This document shows positions 48,607 to 59,369 of a stretch of 64,000 nucleotides of DNA, in pieces. The position numbers were made by a program, and so were the translations under genes. Under the pieces are notes generated by a model. It saw only the letters and a program-made list of their open reading frames with translations. It was not told the origin of the DNA and did not search any database. The DNA comes from Hyphomicrobiales bacterium. GTDB lineage: Bacteria > Pseudomonadota > Alphaproteobacteria > Rhizobiales > Rhizobiaceae. The DNA lies in the NCBI GenBank assembly GCA_900467185.1, contig UBPA01000009.1, forward strand, positions 1 through 64,000, written 5' to 3'. Position 1 is the stretch's first letter, and every line of letters starts with the position of its first letter.

Positions 48607-49626
48607 TCACGCCGCCGCGCTGCGCGCGTCGCCGGTCTCACCCTGCACGGGCTCGACCGAGACAGGCACGGATACGGACAGGAAAGGGCTCGACGGCAGG
48701 GCCATGTAGTGCAGCCGCAACTGCTCGGCCCGGGCACGGGCCAGCGAGTCGAGGATCAGCCCTGCGGTGAACATCATGAAGGAAATCATCATCAGCGCCA
48801 CCGACAGAACCCAGGTCGGCATGCGCCGCACGAGACCGGTCTCGAAATACTCGACCAGAACCGGTGCCATGAAGATCAGGCTCGCGGCCATGAAGGCCGT
48901 GCTGATGGCACCGAAGAAGGTGAAGGGCCGCGTCTCCTTCATCAGCATCGCGAACATCCAGAGGATGCGCCCACCATCCCCGAAGGTGGACAGCTTGGAA
49001 TGCGACCCTTCCGGCCGGCGGCCATAGTCGAGCGGCATCTCGCAGACCGGCAGCTTGAGCCGCGAGGCATGCACGGACATCTCCGTCTCGATCTCGAACC
49101 CGCCGGACACGGCCGGAAAGCTCTTGGCAAAGCGTCGCGAGAACACGCGGTATCCCGAAAAAATGTCGGTGAAATCGTTGCCGAACAGCGTCCGGTAAAG
49201 CCGGTTGAACAAGCGGTTGCCGAAGGCGTGCCCTTGCCGGCCGGCATCCGCCTTCACACCCCGGCGCGTGCCCACCACCATGTCCGCGCGCTCGGCGATC
49301 AGCGTGGCGATCAGCGCGGGCGCGGCGGCCGCCGAATAGGTGCCGTCGCCGTCCGCCATCACATAGATATCGGCATCGACGTCGGAGAACATGCGGCGCA
49401 CGACATGGCCCTTGCCCTGCCGCGTCTCCCGCGTGACGAGCGCGCCGGCAAGCGTCGCCCGCAGCGCCGTCTCATCGGTCGAGTTGTTGTCGTAGACATG
49501 GATGCGGGCAAGCGGCAGCGCTGTGCGGAAGGCATGAACGACCGACACGATCGTCGCCGCTTCGTTATAGCAGGGGAGAAGGACGGCGATCCTGAGATCT
49601 GGCGGAAGCATCTGCATCGAAATCAT
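48607..49626 (-). CDS. Polyprenyl-phosphate glycosyltransferase (GT2, DPM1-like)
   Basis: A 339-residue GT2 enzyme with a catalytic domain (RIAVLLPCYNEAATI, VYDNNSTDET, DADIYVMADGDGTY with the DxD site, then GYRVFSRRFAKSFP) and two C-terminal helices (about 225-300). This build is that of dolichol/undecaprenol-phosphate sugar synthases such as GtrB and ArnC, which load a sugar on the carrier lipid at the inner membrane. Several ATGs at the N-terminus (49626, 49617, 49611) make the exact start uncertain. It is the first gene of a three-gene unit and divergent from the GT-C-like gene. Confidence 0.85.
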   Translation of the reverse strand: MISMQMLPPDLRIAVLLPCYNEAATIVSVVHAFRTALPLARIHVYDNNSTDETALRATLAGALVTRETRQGKGHVVRRMFSDVDADIYVMADGDGTYSAAAAPALIATLIAERADMVVGTRRGVKADAGRQGHAFGNRLFNRLYRTLFGNDFTDIFSGYRVFSRRFAKSFPAVSGGFEIETEMSVHASRLKLPVCEMPLDYGRRPEGSHSKLSTFGDGGRILWMFAMLMKETRPFTFFGAISTAFMAASLIFMAPVLVEYFETGLVRRMPTWVLSVALMMISFMMFTAGLILDSLARARAEQLRLHYMALPSSPFLSVSVPVSVEPVQGETGDARSAAA

Positions 49627-49805
49627 CCGTGGCGGTCGCACGACAATGACCGGGAAATCTTAAGGTCTCGTTGACGATGTTGCCCGCGCACCGATCGAGG
49701 GTCGCGCGCCGCAGGCACCGTGTTCGACAAAGGCTTTTTTCACCTTCCCCTTCTAAGGTTTCAGACAGCCGGGCGCCCCGGACGACGATTGCGAGGCCTC
49801 CTGCC

Positions 49806-51638
49806 GTGACCCTTTCCCAACCCGCCTCCCGCAACGCCGAACCCGCAGCAGATGCATCGCCCAAGACGAAACGGGCATGGACGCAGGCGCCCTGGGTCGT
49901 GGTCCTCCTCGCCATTCTCATCATCGCCACGGCCTCCGTCATCGCCGGCTTAAGGGCCACGGATTATGTCGGCGCGGATAATGACGATGCCATGCGCCTC
50001 GTCGAGGTCAGGGATTTCCTGGCCGGGCAAGGCTGGTTCGACATGATGCAATACCGCCTCGGCCTCGACGGCGGCACGCTGATGCACTGGTCACGCCTCG
50101 TGGATCTGCCGATCGCCGGGCTGATCGCCGTCTTCGGCCTGTTTCTTCCGCCGGGGCCGAGCGAGGCCGCTGCGCTCTTCCTCTGGCCCATTCTGCTGAT
50201 CGTCCCTGTCGTCATCGGCGTGGCACGCGCCTGCTGGAACATCGGCCAACGCCAGACCATGATCATCGGTCTTGTTTTCATCGTCCTATCGCTGATCAGC
50301 AATATCCGCTTCCAGCCGGGAAATATCGACCACCACAACGTCCAGCTGGCCCTGATCGCCCTGCTCGTGGCCGGGCTCACCGACCGTCTCGGCCGGTGGA
50401 AAGGGCATGCCCTCGCTGGTATCATGGCCGGTCTCGCCGTCGCGGTCGGCGTGGAGACCACGCCGCTGGTGGCCATTTCCGGCATCGTCGTCGCGCTCCG
50501 CTGGGCCTGGCATGGCGCGCCGATGGATGGGGCCGCCAGAGCCTTCGGCCTGTCGCTCGCCGCAACGGTCGCGGCCGCCTTTCTCGCCACCACGCCGCCA
50601 CGCCTTTATGCGATGGTCACCTGCGACAATCTCTCGCTCGGCTTCTTCGCCATCGCGACCGCAGGTGGCGTGGCGCTCGCTCTCTCCGCACGCTTCGCCC
50701 GTCACCGTTCACGACCCGCGCGAATCCTCGCGCTTGCGGCGTCAGGCGCTGCCGTTGCCGCCGTCACGCTGTCGGTCGCGCCGCAATGCCTGCAGAACCC
50801 CCTCGCCTTGCTCGATCCGCTTCTGAAAACCCTGTGGCTGGAGCGCGTGCAGGAAGCGCAGTCGATCGTGCAGATGGTGCAGACCATGCCGTCCTATCTC
50901 GGCTTCGGCTTTGCAGCCGGCACCATCGCCATCATCGTCTGCCTCGTCCGCATCTGGCGAAACGACCGGCGGGAACTGCACCTCGTCTTTCTCGCGCTCT
51001 GCCTTCCGACCCTCGCCATCAGCATGCTGCAGGTCCGCGGCACGACCTTCCTGAACTTCCTGTCGATCCTCCCCCTGTCGCTTGCCGTTTCCGACCTGCG
51101 CACCCGCGCGCACCGCGAACCGCGGACGATCGGCGCGGAGCTCGCCTTTGCCGGGCTGATGCTGATCTCGATCCCAAGCGTCTGGGCCATCGCCTCCGCC
51201 GCCGTGGCCAAGGTCGCGAACACGGACGACACGGTAATGGCGGGAATCGAGCCGAGCGCCTGCGTCGCCCGCGATGCGATCGCGCCGCTGGCCGACGAGT
51301 CGATCGGCGTCGTCGCGGCACCCTCCAACCTCGGCGCGTCCATTCTGCGCTTCACGCATCACCGCGTGCTCGCCGCACCCTACCATCGCAACCCGGCCGG
51401 CATGCTGGCGGAACTCAACATCGGCCTTGCCGGAACGGAGGCAGCAAAGGATCTTCTGAAACGCGATGGCGTGACGCTGCTCGCCTTCTGCGCCGAGGAC
51501 GGCCAGACGAGCCTGATCGCGGAGCGTGCGCCCGACGGGCTCTACGCGACCCTCGGCAAGGACATCGTTCCCGCCTATCTCCAGCCCATCGCGACGCCGG
51601 AAAGTGCCGCGCTGAAGATCTTCCGCGTCCTCCCCTGA
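49806..51638 (+). CDS. GT-C-like multi-pass membrane glycosyltransferase
   Basis: A 610-residue protein with about twelve helices and a C-terminal soluble domain (about 510-610). Right after helix 1 the first external loop has D58-N-D60-D61 in GADNDDAMRLVEVRDFL, as in GT-C enzymes (STT3, ArnT) that use lipid-linked sugars. IDHHNVQL in a later loop is another acidic/His motif often seen in this fold. It starts at GTG 49806 with GAGG upstream; a frame 45 codons longer is Arg-rich and doubtful. I infer transfer of a sugar from the carrier made by the divergent GT2 to LPS, lipid or protein on the outer face. Confidence 0.75.
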   Translation: MTLSQPASRNAEPAADASPKTKRAWTQAPWVVVLLAILIIATASVIAGLRATDYVGADNDDAMRLVEVRDFLAGQGWFDMMQYRLGLDGGTLMHWSRLVDLPIAGLIAVFGLFLPPGPSEAAALFLWPILLIVPVVIGVARACWNIGQRQTMIIGLVFIVLSLISNIRFQPGNIDHHNVQLALIALLVAGLTDRLGRWKGHALAGIMAGLAVAVGVETTPLVAISGIVVALRWAWHGAPMDGAARAFGLSLAATVAAAFLATTPPRLYAMVTCDNLSLGFFAIATAGGVALALSARFARHRSRPARILALAASGAAVAAVTLSVAPQCLQNPLALLDPLLKTLWLERVQEAQSIVQMVQTMPSYLGFGFAAGTIAIIVCLVRIWRNDRRELHLVFLALCLPTLAISMLQVRGTTFLNFLSILPLSLAVSDLRTRAHREPRTIGAELAFAGLMLISIPSVWAIASAAVAKVANTDDTVMAGIEPSACVARDAIAPLADESIGVVAAPSNLGASILRFTHHRVLAAPYHRNPAGMLAELNIGLAGTEAAKDLLKRDGVTLLAFCAEDGQTSLIAERAPDGLYATLGKDIVPAYLQPIATPESAALKIFRVLP

Positions 51639-51650
51639 GCACCCGTCCGG

Positions 51651-52046
51651 TCAGGTGCGGGCGGGAACGGCACAGGCCTCGCCACCCGAGTACAGACGCG
51701 AGCGCGTGAGAAAGCGTTTCTCGCGACCATTGTCGAGCGAGAACATGCCCCCGCGACCGGGTACGACGTCGATGATCAGCTGCGTGTGCTTCCAGACCTC
51801 GAACTGGCTGCCGCTGATATAGACCGGCACGCCGCCGATCTCGCCGAGGCACACGTCATGATCGCCGACGATATAGTCGTCCGCCGGGTAGCACATGGGC
51901 GAGGAGCCATCGCAGCAGCCGCCGGACTTATGGAACAGGATGTCGGGATGGTCGAGGCGGATCTCCTCGATGAAGGCAAGAGCCGCTTCCGTCGCCAGAA
52001 CCCGCTTCTGCCCGTCCGGCATATCGCCGACGATAACGCCCTGCAT
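51651..52046 (-). CDS. DUF779 family protein
   Basis: A 131-residue protein with the DUF779 core HKSGGCCDGSSPMCYP and FEVWKHTQLIIDV. These are commonly found next to acetaldehyde or alcohol dehydrogenase genes, as here, but their reaction is unknown. The clustered cysteines suggest metal or redox binding. AAAGGGCGG precedes the ATG at 52046. The reading frame is leftward, like that of the dehydrogenase 256 bases upstream; a short rightward ORF with its terminator lies between. Confidence 0.88.
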   Translation of the reverse strand: MQGVIVGDMPDGQKRVLATEAALAFIEEIRLDHPDILFHKSGGCCDGSSPMCYPADDYIVGDHDVCLGEIGGVPVYISGSQFEVWKHTQLIIDVVPGRGGMFSLDNGREKRFLTRSRLYSGGEACAVPART

Positions 52047-52144
52047 GTGGATGCCGCCCTTTATGAGGAATTCCTAAATTTAGCGAGTGACCGACCGTTC
52101 ATCATTGTGTCATACTTGCGACCAGGATTTGGGAGGATCACGTC

Positions 52145-52234
52145 ATGTCATATCGCACGGAGTGCTATCTCAGCTGCACGAGCCTGTCGCTTCTGCTCTG
52201 GTGCGCGCTGGCGCTGATCGTCCAACACGGCTGA
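52145..52234 (+). CDS. 29-residue putative membrane protein
   Basis: ATG at 52145 has a perfect GGGAGG eight bases upstream. The product starts MSYRTECYLSCTS and then has a hydrophobic helix (LSLLLWCALALIV) and a short end QHG, with three cysteines before or in the helix. A strong terminator follows 16 bases after the stop. It is on the opposite strand from both neighbours, so it is a separate unit. It is too short for usual gene finders. No relative is known to me. Confidence 0.5.
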   Translation: MSYRTECYLSCTSLSLLLWCALALIVQHG

Positions 52235-52250
52235 GCGAAACCGCTCGTAC

Positions 52251-52282
52251 CCATCTCCCGGCGAGCCGGGAGATGGCGTTTT
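52251..52282 (+). terminator. Terminator of the 29-residue ORF
   Basis: CCATCTCCCGGC (52251-52262) pairs with GCCGGGAGATGG (52265-52276), then CG and four Ts. This is a twelve-pair stem with a tight loop. It may also slow leftward transcripts leaving the dehydrogenase gene. Confidence 0.75.
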
Positions 52283-52302
52283 CCGATCCCGCGATCCGCA
52301 GC

Positions 52303-53811
<1,509 letters not shown>

Positions 53812-53908
53812 GTGGGTCTCCTCCAAGGGACAGCTACCTCTGTCTGGGGAGACCCTGCGCCGGAACATCCCGCGGCAAAAGAGGGGCAAGGCCGATCGCG
53901 CGTGCGAC

Positions 53909-53926
53909 TGTCTCACATCTGCGACA
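53909..53926. promoter_or_regulatory. Imperfect palindrome upstream of the dehydrogenase gene
   Basis: TGTCTCACATCTGCGACA matches its own reverse complement at 14 of 18 positions and has TGTC/GACA ends. It lies about 100 bases before the dehydrogenase start, a suitable place for an AcoR-like dimer. I searched this interval for a sigma-54 -24/-12 element and found none. Confidence 0.4.
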
Positions 53927-53970
53927 CGCGTGCGCTGCAACCCGTGCTGCAGTGCGCAAACAGAGACCTC

Positions 53971-54918
53971 TCAATCGACGGACAGCTTTTTCATCTTGCG
54001 ATAGAGCGTCGCGCGGCTGATGCCGAGGCATTCGGCGGCCGCCGACACGTTGCCACCGGCGCGCGACAGCACCCGGCGCAGCGCCGCGCGTTCCGCATCG
54101 TCGAGGTCGTCGTGCTCGCCCGCGGGACGATCGTGCAGGAGATCGGAGGCGGGAATGCCGGCGGCGATCCTGACATCGTCGATCCCGAGCGTCAGACGGG
54201 CCGCGCGCGTCGCGCCGAGCACGAGATCGTCGCGATCGATGGCGAGCAGCGCCGGGCTCGCCTTGCCCTCCGCCGGCACCAGAAGCACGCGATGGCCACG
54301 AAAGGCACGGTGGAAGAGGTTCGATTCGATCCGTGCAGCGGCATCGCGCACGGCTTGCGAGAGGATGGTCATCGCCATCTCCCCGGCATCCTCGCGGCAG
54401 GTGGAGATATCGATCGCCGCCGTCACGCGGCCGCGATGGTCGCGGATCGGCGCGGTGGCGCAGGAAAGGCCGGTGTTGCGGCTGAGAAAGTGCTGGTCGC
54501 GATAGATGACGATCGGACGCTCGTCGGCGATCGCCGTGCCGATGCCGTTGGTGCCGACGCTCGCCTCGCTCCACAGCGTGCCGGACCAGAGACCGATACC
54601 GCGAAAATCGTCGTCGTCGCCGGCAGCACCCCGCCGCTCCAGCGCCACCCCGTTTCCGTCCGTCAGCAGCAGGCAGCAACCGGCCTTCCCGACAGTGGCA
54701 AACAGCCGGTCGATCTCGCCGCGCGCCTCTTCGAGCAAGGCGCCGCTCTCCTCGCGCGCGGCGCGGAACGCCCGCTCGTCGAGGCGCAGCGGCGACCGCG
54801 CTTCCTCCGGCGAAAGCCCGTGCACGGTCATGCATCGCCGCCACGAGGCGGCAACGGGCGAACTGGCTGCCGCCGACGCATGATGCGCCACGGCCTGAAC
54901 GTGATCCGAATGGTTCAT
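53971..54918 (-). CDS. AcoR-like regulator (GAF plus Fis-type HTH) without AAA+ domain
   Basis: A 315-residue protein. The N-terminal part (SWRRCMTVHGLSPEEAR, a GAF-like sensor at about 60-195, with WSEASVGTNGIGTA) is that of AcoR-type activators of acetoin and alcohol metabolism. The C-terminus is a Fis-type helix-turn-helix (RRVLSRAGGNVSAAAECLGISRATLYRKM; core GGNVSAAAECLGISRATLY). The central AAA+ ATPase with Walker A and GAFTGA, needed to act on sigma-54, is missing. Either it works on a sigma-70 promoter or as a repressor. GGGAGGAG precedes the ATG at 54918. It likely controls the dehydrogenase gene next to it. Confidence 0.85.
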   Translation of the reverse strand: MNHSDHVQAVAHHASAAASSPVAASWRRCMTVHGLSPEEARSPLRLDERAFRAAREESGALLEEARGEIDRLFATVGKAGCCLLLTDGNGVALERRGAAGDDDDFRGIGLWSGTLWSEASVGTNGIGTAIADERPIVIYRDQHFLSRNTGLSCATAPIRDHRGRVTAAIDISTCREDAGEMAMTILSQAVRDAAARIESNLFHRAFRGHRVLLVPAEGKASPALLAIDRDDLVLGATRAARLTLGIDDVRIAAGIPASDLLHDRPAGEHDDLDDAERAALRRVLSRAGGNVSAAAECLGISRATLYRKMKKLSVD

Positions 54919-55132
54919 CCGCTCTCCTCCCCGAAAGCTGACGGTAACGGTACTATAACGGGATTTCGGGAAAGGTCCATGCCGGGGTCCCAACCACCCT
55001 CGCCACGGCGGGACTAGCTAAGCCAGGGGGAAAATCGCGCGGGGATGTGTTCTCGGGACGTCCAACTTGCTACAGCGAAAGGACATCAGCCCGCAGGGGC
55101 TCACTCTCTCCTATCCTTTCCGGCGGACGATC

Positions 55133-56332
55133 ATGCTGCGCGATATTTCCTTCCAAAGCCTGTTCATGGGGCTTCTCACGGCCTTTGTCGGCTTTGCCAG
55201 CTCCTTCGCCGTCATCCTTCACGGCTTGTCGTCCGTGGGCGCGACGGAAGCCGAGGCGGCGTCCGGGTTGATGGCCCTGTCGGTCTCGATGGGCATTCTC
55301 GCGATCCTGTTGAGCGTCTGGACCCGTCTGCCCATCAGCATTGCCTGGTCGACGCCGGGTGCGGCCCTGATCGCCAGTTCCGGCGCGATCGCCGGCGGGT
55401 TTCCGGCCGCCGCAGGCGGCTTCGCCCTTTGCGGGGTCATGATCGTGATTGCCGGCCTCTGGCGCCCGCTCGGCCGGCTCGTCGCCAGGATTCCCGCGCC
55501 GCTCGCCAATGCCATGCTCGCGGGCGTCCTCCTCTCGCTCTGCTTCGCGCCGGTGAAGGCGGTCGGCGCCGATCCCGCACTCGGCCTGCCCATCGTGCTC
55601 GCCTGGGCGATCGCCGGAACCTTCAACCGGCTTCTGGCGGTGCCGGCCGCCCTCCTCGCCTTCACCCTCGTCATCCTCTTCGGCATCGACATTCCCCCGG
55701 GCACGATGGACCGTGTCGTCGCAACGCTCGTCCCGCAGCCCGTCTTCGTCATGCCGGTCTTCACCCTCGCAGGGCTCGTGTCGATCGCCCTGCCCCTGTT
55801 CGTCGTCACCATGGCGTCGCAGAACATTCCGGGCATCGCGGTTCTCAAAGTCCACGGCTACGCACCCGAGCCGGGCCCGCTCTTTGCCGCGACCGGCGTC
55901 TTCTCGCTTTTCGCCGTCCCCTTCGGCGGCCATGCGGTCAACCTCGCAGCCATCACGGCGGCCATGTGCGCCGGACCGGATTCGCACGCAGACCCCGCGC
56001 GGCGCTACTGGTCGGCCATCATCGCCGGAATCTTCTACATCGTCTTCGGGCTCCTTGCGGCCACCGTCACGCTGCTCGTCGGCCTCGCGCCGCCGGTCCT
56101 CATTCAGGCGGTGGCGGGCCTTGCGCTGATCGGCGCCTTCGCCGCATCGGCATCGGCCGCCTTCAAGGACGCGGAAAGCCGCGACGGTGCGGCCATCACC
56201 TTCCTCGTCACGGCCTCCGGCGTCAGCTTCGCCGGCATCTCCGGCGCCTTCTGGGGCATCGTGGCGGGCGGCCTCATGCTGTTCCTCGCCCATGTCAGGT
56301 CCGGACGCGGCACGTCTTCGCGCCCCTCCTGA
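55133..56332 (+). CDS. benE: Benzoate/H+ symporter, BenE family
   Basis: A 399-residue, twelve-helix inner-membrane protein of the BenE family. Characteristic parts are AWSTPGAALIASSGAIAGGFPAA (in part: AWSTPGAALIAS), PLFVVTMASQNIPGIAVL and FGGHAVNLAAITAAMC. Members import benzoate or similar acids with protons. No ben or cat catabolic genes are close, so the real substrate may differ. The ATG at 55133 is used; an earlier one at 55067 adds 22 polar residues. Its end faces the MHYT gene with four bases between. Confidence 0.9.
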   Translation: MLRDISFQSLFMGLLTAFVGFASSFAVILHGLSSVGATEAEAASGLMALSVSMGILAILLSVWTRLPISIAWSTPGAALIASSGAIAGGFPAAAGGFALCGVMIVIAGLWRPLGRLVARIPAPLANAMLAGVLLSLCFAPVKAVGADPALGLPIVLAWAIAGTFNRLLAVPAALLAFTLVILFGIDIPPGTMDRVVATLVPQPVFVMPVFTLAGLVSIALPLFVVTMASQNIPGIAVLKVHGYAPEPGPLFAATGVFSLFAVPFGGHAVNLAAITAAMCAGPDSHADPARRYWSAIIAGIFYIVFGLLAATVTLLVGLAPPVLIQAVAGLALIGAFAASASAAFKDAESRDGAAITFLVTASGVSFAGISGAFWGIVAGGLMLFLAHVRSGRGTSSRPS

Positions 56333-56336
56333 AGTT

Positions 56337-58421
56337 TCAGGCCGCCGTCGCTTGCGGAGGAGCGCCGATCCCGGCCTCCAACGTCAGCGCGTTCTCGACG
56401 GCCGTCATCACGGCGGTCTTGATGTCGGACAGCGGCTGCGGCTTGCCGAAGAGATAGCCCTGAACCTGCAGGCACCCTTCGCCGCGCAGGAAGGTCATGT
56501 GCTCCTCAGTCTCCACCCCTTCGGCGAGAACAGGAATATCGAGGCTGCGAGCCAGGATGATGGTCGAGCGCACGATCGCCTCGGCCGGCCGGCTGCGGCC
56601 GATGCCATCGACGAAGCTACGATCGATCTTGATCTTGTCGAACGGAAAGTTCTGAAGCGTCGAGAGGGAGGAATAGCCCGTGCCGTAGTCGTCCATGGCG
56701 ATCTTCACACCCATGGCCTTCAGCTGGCGGATGATGTGCAAGGCGTGCTGCTGGTCGCCGATGATGCCGGATTCGGTGATCTCGAGTTCGAGCCGCTCTG
56801 CCGGAAGCCCTGTCTGGAGCAGGATGTCGCGCACGCGGTGCGGCAGGGCGACATCGGCCAGCTGGGCCGGCGCGACGTTGACGGCGATGCGCACCGGCTG
56901 TGCCCAGGACGACGCCTCCCGGCAGGCGGTCTCCAGCACCCAGTCGCCGAGCCTTTGGATGAAGCCCGTCCGCTCGGCCAGCGGAATGAACTCGACCGGC
57001 GACACCATGCCCCGCGTCGGGTGACGCCAGCGCAGGAGCACCTCGTAGCCGATGATATCGCGGCTCAGTGTATCGTTCTGCGGCTGGTAGAACAGCTCAA
57101 GCTCGCCGCGATCGATGGAGTGGTGCAGGTCGATCGACAGGAGACTGCGCTCGCGCGTCGCTGCATCCATGCTCGGCTTGTAGAAGCGCACCGCGCTCGC
57201 CCCGTTGACCTTGGCCCGGTGCATGGCGAGATCCGCCTGCGCCACGAGATCGATGGCCGTCTGGGCCGAACCGGGAAACAGCGATATCCCGGAACTCGCC
57301 GTCACCCGGAACGCCCGCCCTTCGAGATCCATCGGCAGGTTGACGGCGCTCAGGATCCGCTCGGCGAACTCCTTCGCATCGGCCTTCACGAAGAACCGGT
57401 CGCGGACGGCCACGAATTCGTCGCCGCCGACCCGCGCGAGAAATTCGCCCGGCTGCAGGATGGCGGACACCTGCTCGGCGATCGCCCGCAACACGCGGTC
57501 GCCGACGGCCTGTCCATGGGCGTCGTTCACGTCCTTGAACCGGTTGATGCCGATGGCCACCAGTGCCAGGCGCTCGGTGTCGTCCCGCGGCTGCCGCATC
57601 GCTTCGCCGACATGCTCGTGAAGCGCCTCCCGGTTCGGCAGACCCGTCAAGGCATCGTGCAGCGAGAGATGGCGGTAGCGTTCCGCGGCCATCTGGTTGG
57701 AGTTCAGGTCGATGACATAGGCGGAGGCGCCGAGCGCCATCATGATGGTCATGATCAGGAGAACCATCGCTGCCAACACGCTCTCCGCTACGCCCATCGG
57801 GGGGATCGAGATCGTGGGATCCGGTAAAACCGTCATACCGGCCATGGCCGTGAAATGCAGTGAGAGGATCGCGAGGATAAGGCCGGCGGCACCGCCATAT
57901 TTGCAGAAACGGGTGACCGGCCGTGCGATGCGATTGGTGGCAACGGCCCCGAAGCCGACGGACAGCAGGACAGCCATCATCGTCGGCACCGTGTCCCAGA
58001 TCTTGATCCCCCCAACGAGCAGTGCCGACATCCCGACATAGTGCATGCAGACGATGCCCAATCCGACGATACCGCCGCCGACCTCGATGGTGGCACCGGT
58101 CTGCCGCCCGGCGGTGACGGCGAAGCCGAACAGGGTGAAGCCGACCGCGATGGCCAGGGACCACAGCGTCATCAGCGGATCATAGGCGTGATCGAGCGGC
58201 ATCCGGTAGCTGAGCATCGCGATGAAATGCGTCGACCAGATGGTCGAACCGCCGATGCAACCCGACAGGAACAGCCAGTTCAGCTTCTGGACGCCCTGCG
58301 TCCGCCGCACGCGGGCGTAGAGCCGCATGGTCAGGACGGAGCCGAGGACGCAGACCACAAGCGCTGCAATCAGCAGAGGATATGCATGGTCGATCGTCAT
58401 GCAGGAGAGAAATGTCAGCAT
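56337..58421 (-). CDS. MHYT-GGDEF-EAL c-di-GMP signalling protein
   Basis: A 694-residue membrane protein. The N-terminal MHYT sensor has seven helices with repeated metal-type motifs (STHFIAM, CMHYVGM, LHFTAM), thought to bind copper and sense gases such as O2 or NO. A GGDEF domain follows with intact RVGGDEF but no RxxD inhibitory site (QPGE instead), then an EAL domain with EVLLRW in place of EALLRW and DDYGTGYSSL intact. So both synthesis and breakdown of c-di-GMP are possible. ATG 58421 has AGGTG upstream; one seven codons later lacks a site. No partner genes. Confidence 0.92.
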   Translation of the reverse strand: MLTFLSCMTIDHAYPLLIAALVVCVLGSVLTMRLYARVRRTQGVQKLNWLFLSGCIGGSTIWSTHFIAMLSYRMPLDHAYDPLMTLWSLAIAVGFTLFGFAVTAGRQTGATIEVGGGIVGLGIVCMHYVGMSALLVGGIKIWDTVPTMMAVLLSVGFGAVATNRIARPVTRFCKYGGAAGLILAILSLHFTAMAGMTVLPDPTISIPPMGVAESVLAAMVLLIMTIMMALGASAYVIDLNSNQMAAERYRHLSLHDALTGLPNREALHEHVGEAMRQPRDDTERLALVAIGINRFKDVNDAHGQAVGDRVLRAIAEQVSAILQPGEFLARVGGDEFVAVRDRFFVKADAKEFAERILSAVNLPMDLEGRAFRVTASSGISLFPGSAQTAIDLVAQADLAMHRAKVNGASAVRFYKPSMDAATRERSLLSIDLHHSIDRGELELFYQPQNDTLSRDIIGYEVLLRWRHPTRGMVSPVEFIPLAERTGFIQRLGDWVLETACREASSWAQPVRIAVNVAPAQLADVALPHRVRDILLQTGLPAERLELEITESGIIGDQQHALHIIRQLKAMGVKIAMDDYGTGYSSLSTLQNFPFDKIKIDRSFVDGIGRSRPAEAIVRSTIILARSLDIPVLAEGVETEEHMTFLRGEGCLQVQGYLFGKPQPLSDIKTAVMTAVENALTLEAGIGAPPQATAA

Positions 58422-58676
58422 GAAACACCTATGAGAGACGGTGCACTCTGGCACGGGCCCTTCCTGCGCGCGATTAATGCCGCGGCGCGTTCTCCCGAAA
58501 CGGTTAGCGATCCCTGAATGGCTGCGGCGTGCCGAGCATTGCAATTCCGGGCATTCTCCGTTATGGACGCGCGTCCGCGCAGACACCCTTGGAGGCAAAC
58601 GCGGATGAGGCCTCAAAACCTCAATTCGCACGGCCCTTGCGCCCTGCGAATGCTTCACAACAAGAAAGGTACTGCC

Positions 58677-59327
58677 ATGAGCAACGCAACTTACGAGCTC
58701 AAGGCCGAAACGCGCGAACGGGTTGGTAAGGGGTCCTCCCGTGAACTTCGCCGCAACGGTCTTATTCCTGCTGTCATCTACGGTGACAAGCAGACGCCGA
58801 TTTCCATCGCCCTGTCCACGAAGGAAGTCACGCAGCGCATTCATGCCGGCGGTTTCATGACCACGGTTGCCACGATCGACGTCAACGGCGAGAAGATCCA
58901 GGTCCTCCCGAAGGACTACCAGCTCGATCCGGTGCGCGATTTCACCATGCATGTCGACTTCCTGCGCGTGTCGAAGAACAGCGTCGTCACCGTCGAAGTG
59001 CCGGTTCACTTCGAAAACGAAGACAAGTCCGCTGCCATCAAGAATGGCGGCGTTCTGAACGTCGTTCGTCACACGATCGAACTGGTCGTTCCCGCGAACG
59101 CAATCCCGGAAGCCATCACCGTTGACCTCAGCGGCCTGTCCAAGGTCGGCGACGGCATCCACATCTCGGACATCACGCTGCCCGAGAACGCGACGCTGAC
59201 GATCACCGACCGTGACTTCACGGTTGCGACGATCGCCGCTCCGGACGTCCTGACGGCCGAAGAAGAAGAAGGTACACCGGCTGGCGAAGCTGCCGGTGAC
59301 GCCGACAGCGAAGGTAACGCCGAGTAA
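58677..59327 (+). CDS. rplY: 50S ribosomal protein L25 (CTC form)
   Basis: A 216-residue long form of L25. The N-terminal 5S-rRNA-binding barrel ([22 protein letters not shown] in part: [19 protein letters not shown]) is followed by the TL5/CTC C-terminal domain, ending in an acidic tail ([11 protein letters not shown]). AGAAAGG precedes the ATG at 58677. In many alphaproteobacteria the next gene is pth; here two signalling genes lie between. The gene has a strong hairpin after it. Confidence 0.95.
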   Translation: MSNATYELKAETRERVGKGSSRELRRNGLIPAVIYGDKQTPISIALSTKEVTQRIHAGGFMTTVATIDVNGEKIQVLPKDYQLDPVRDFTMHVDFLRVSKNSVVTVEVPVHFENEDKSAAIKNGGVLNVVRHTIELVVPANAIPEAITVDLSGLSKVGDGIHISDITLPENATLTITDRDFTVATIAAPDVLTAEEEEGTPAGEAAGDADSEGNAE

Positions 59328-59369
59328 GCCTTAACGTCGGTTAAAGCTTACACGCACCAATGCCGCATC

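Noticed and set aside
53812-53970. Sigma-54 promoter for the dehydrogenase gene
   Set aside because: No GG-N10-GC with the TGGCAC/TTGC context was found on the minus strand.
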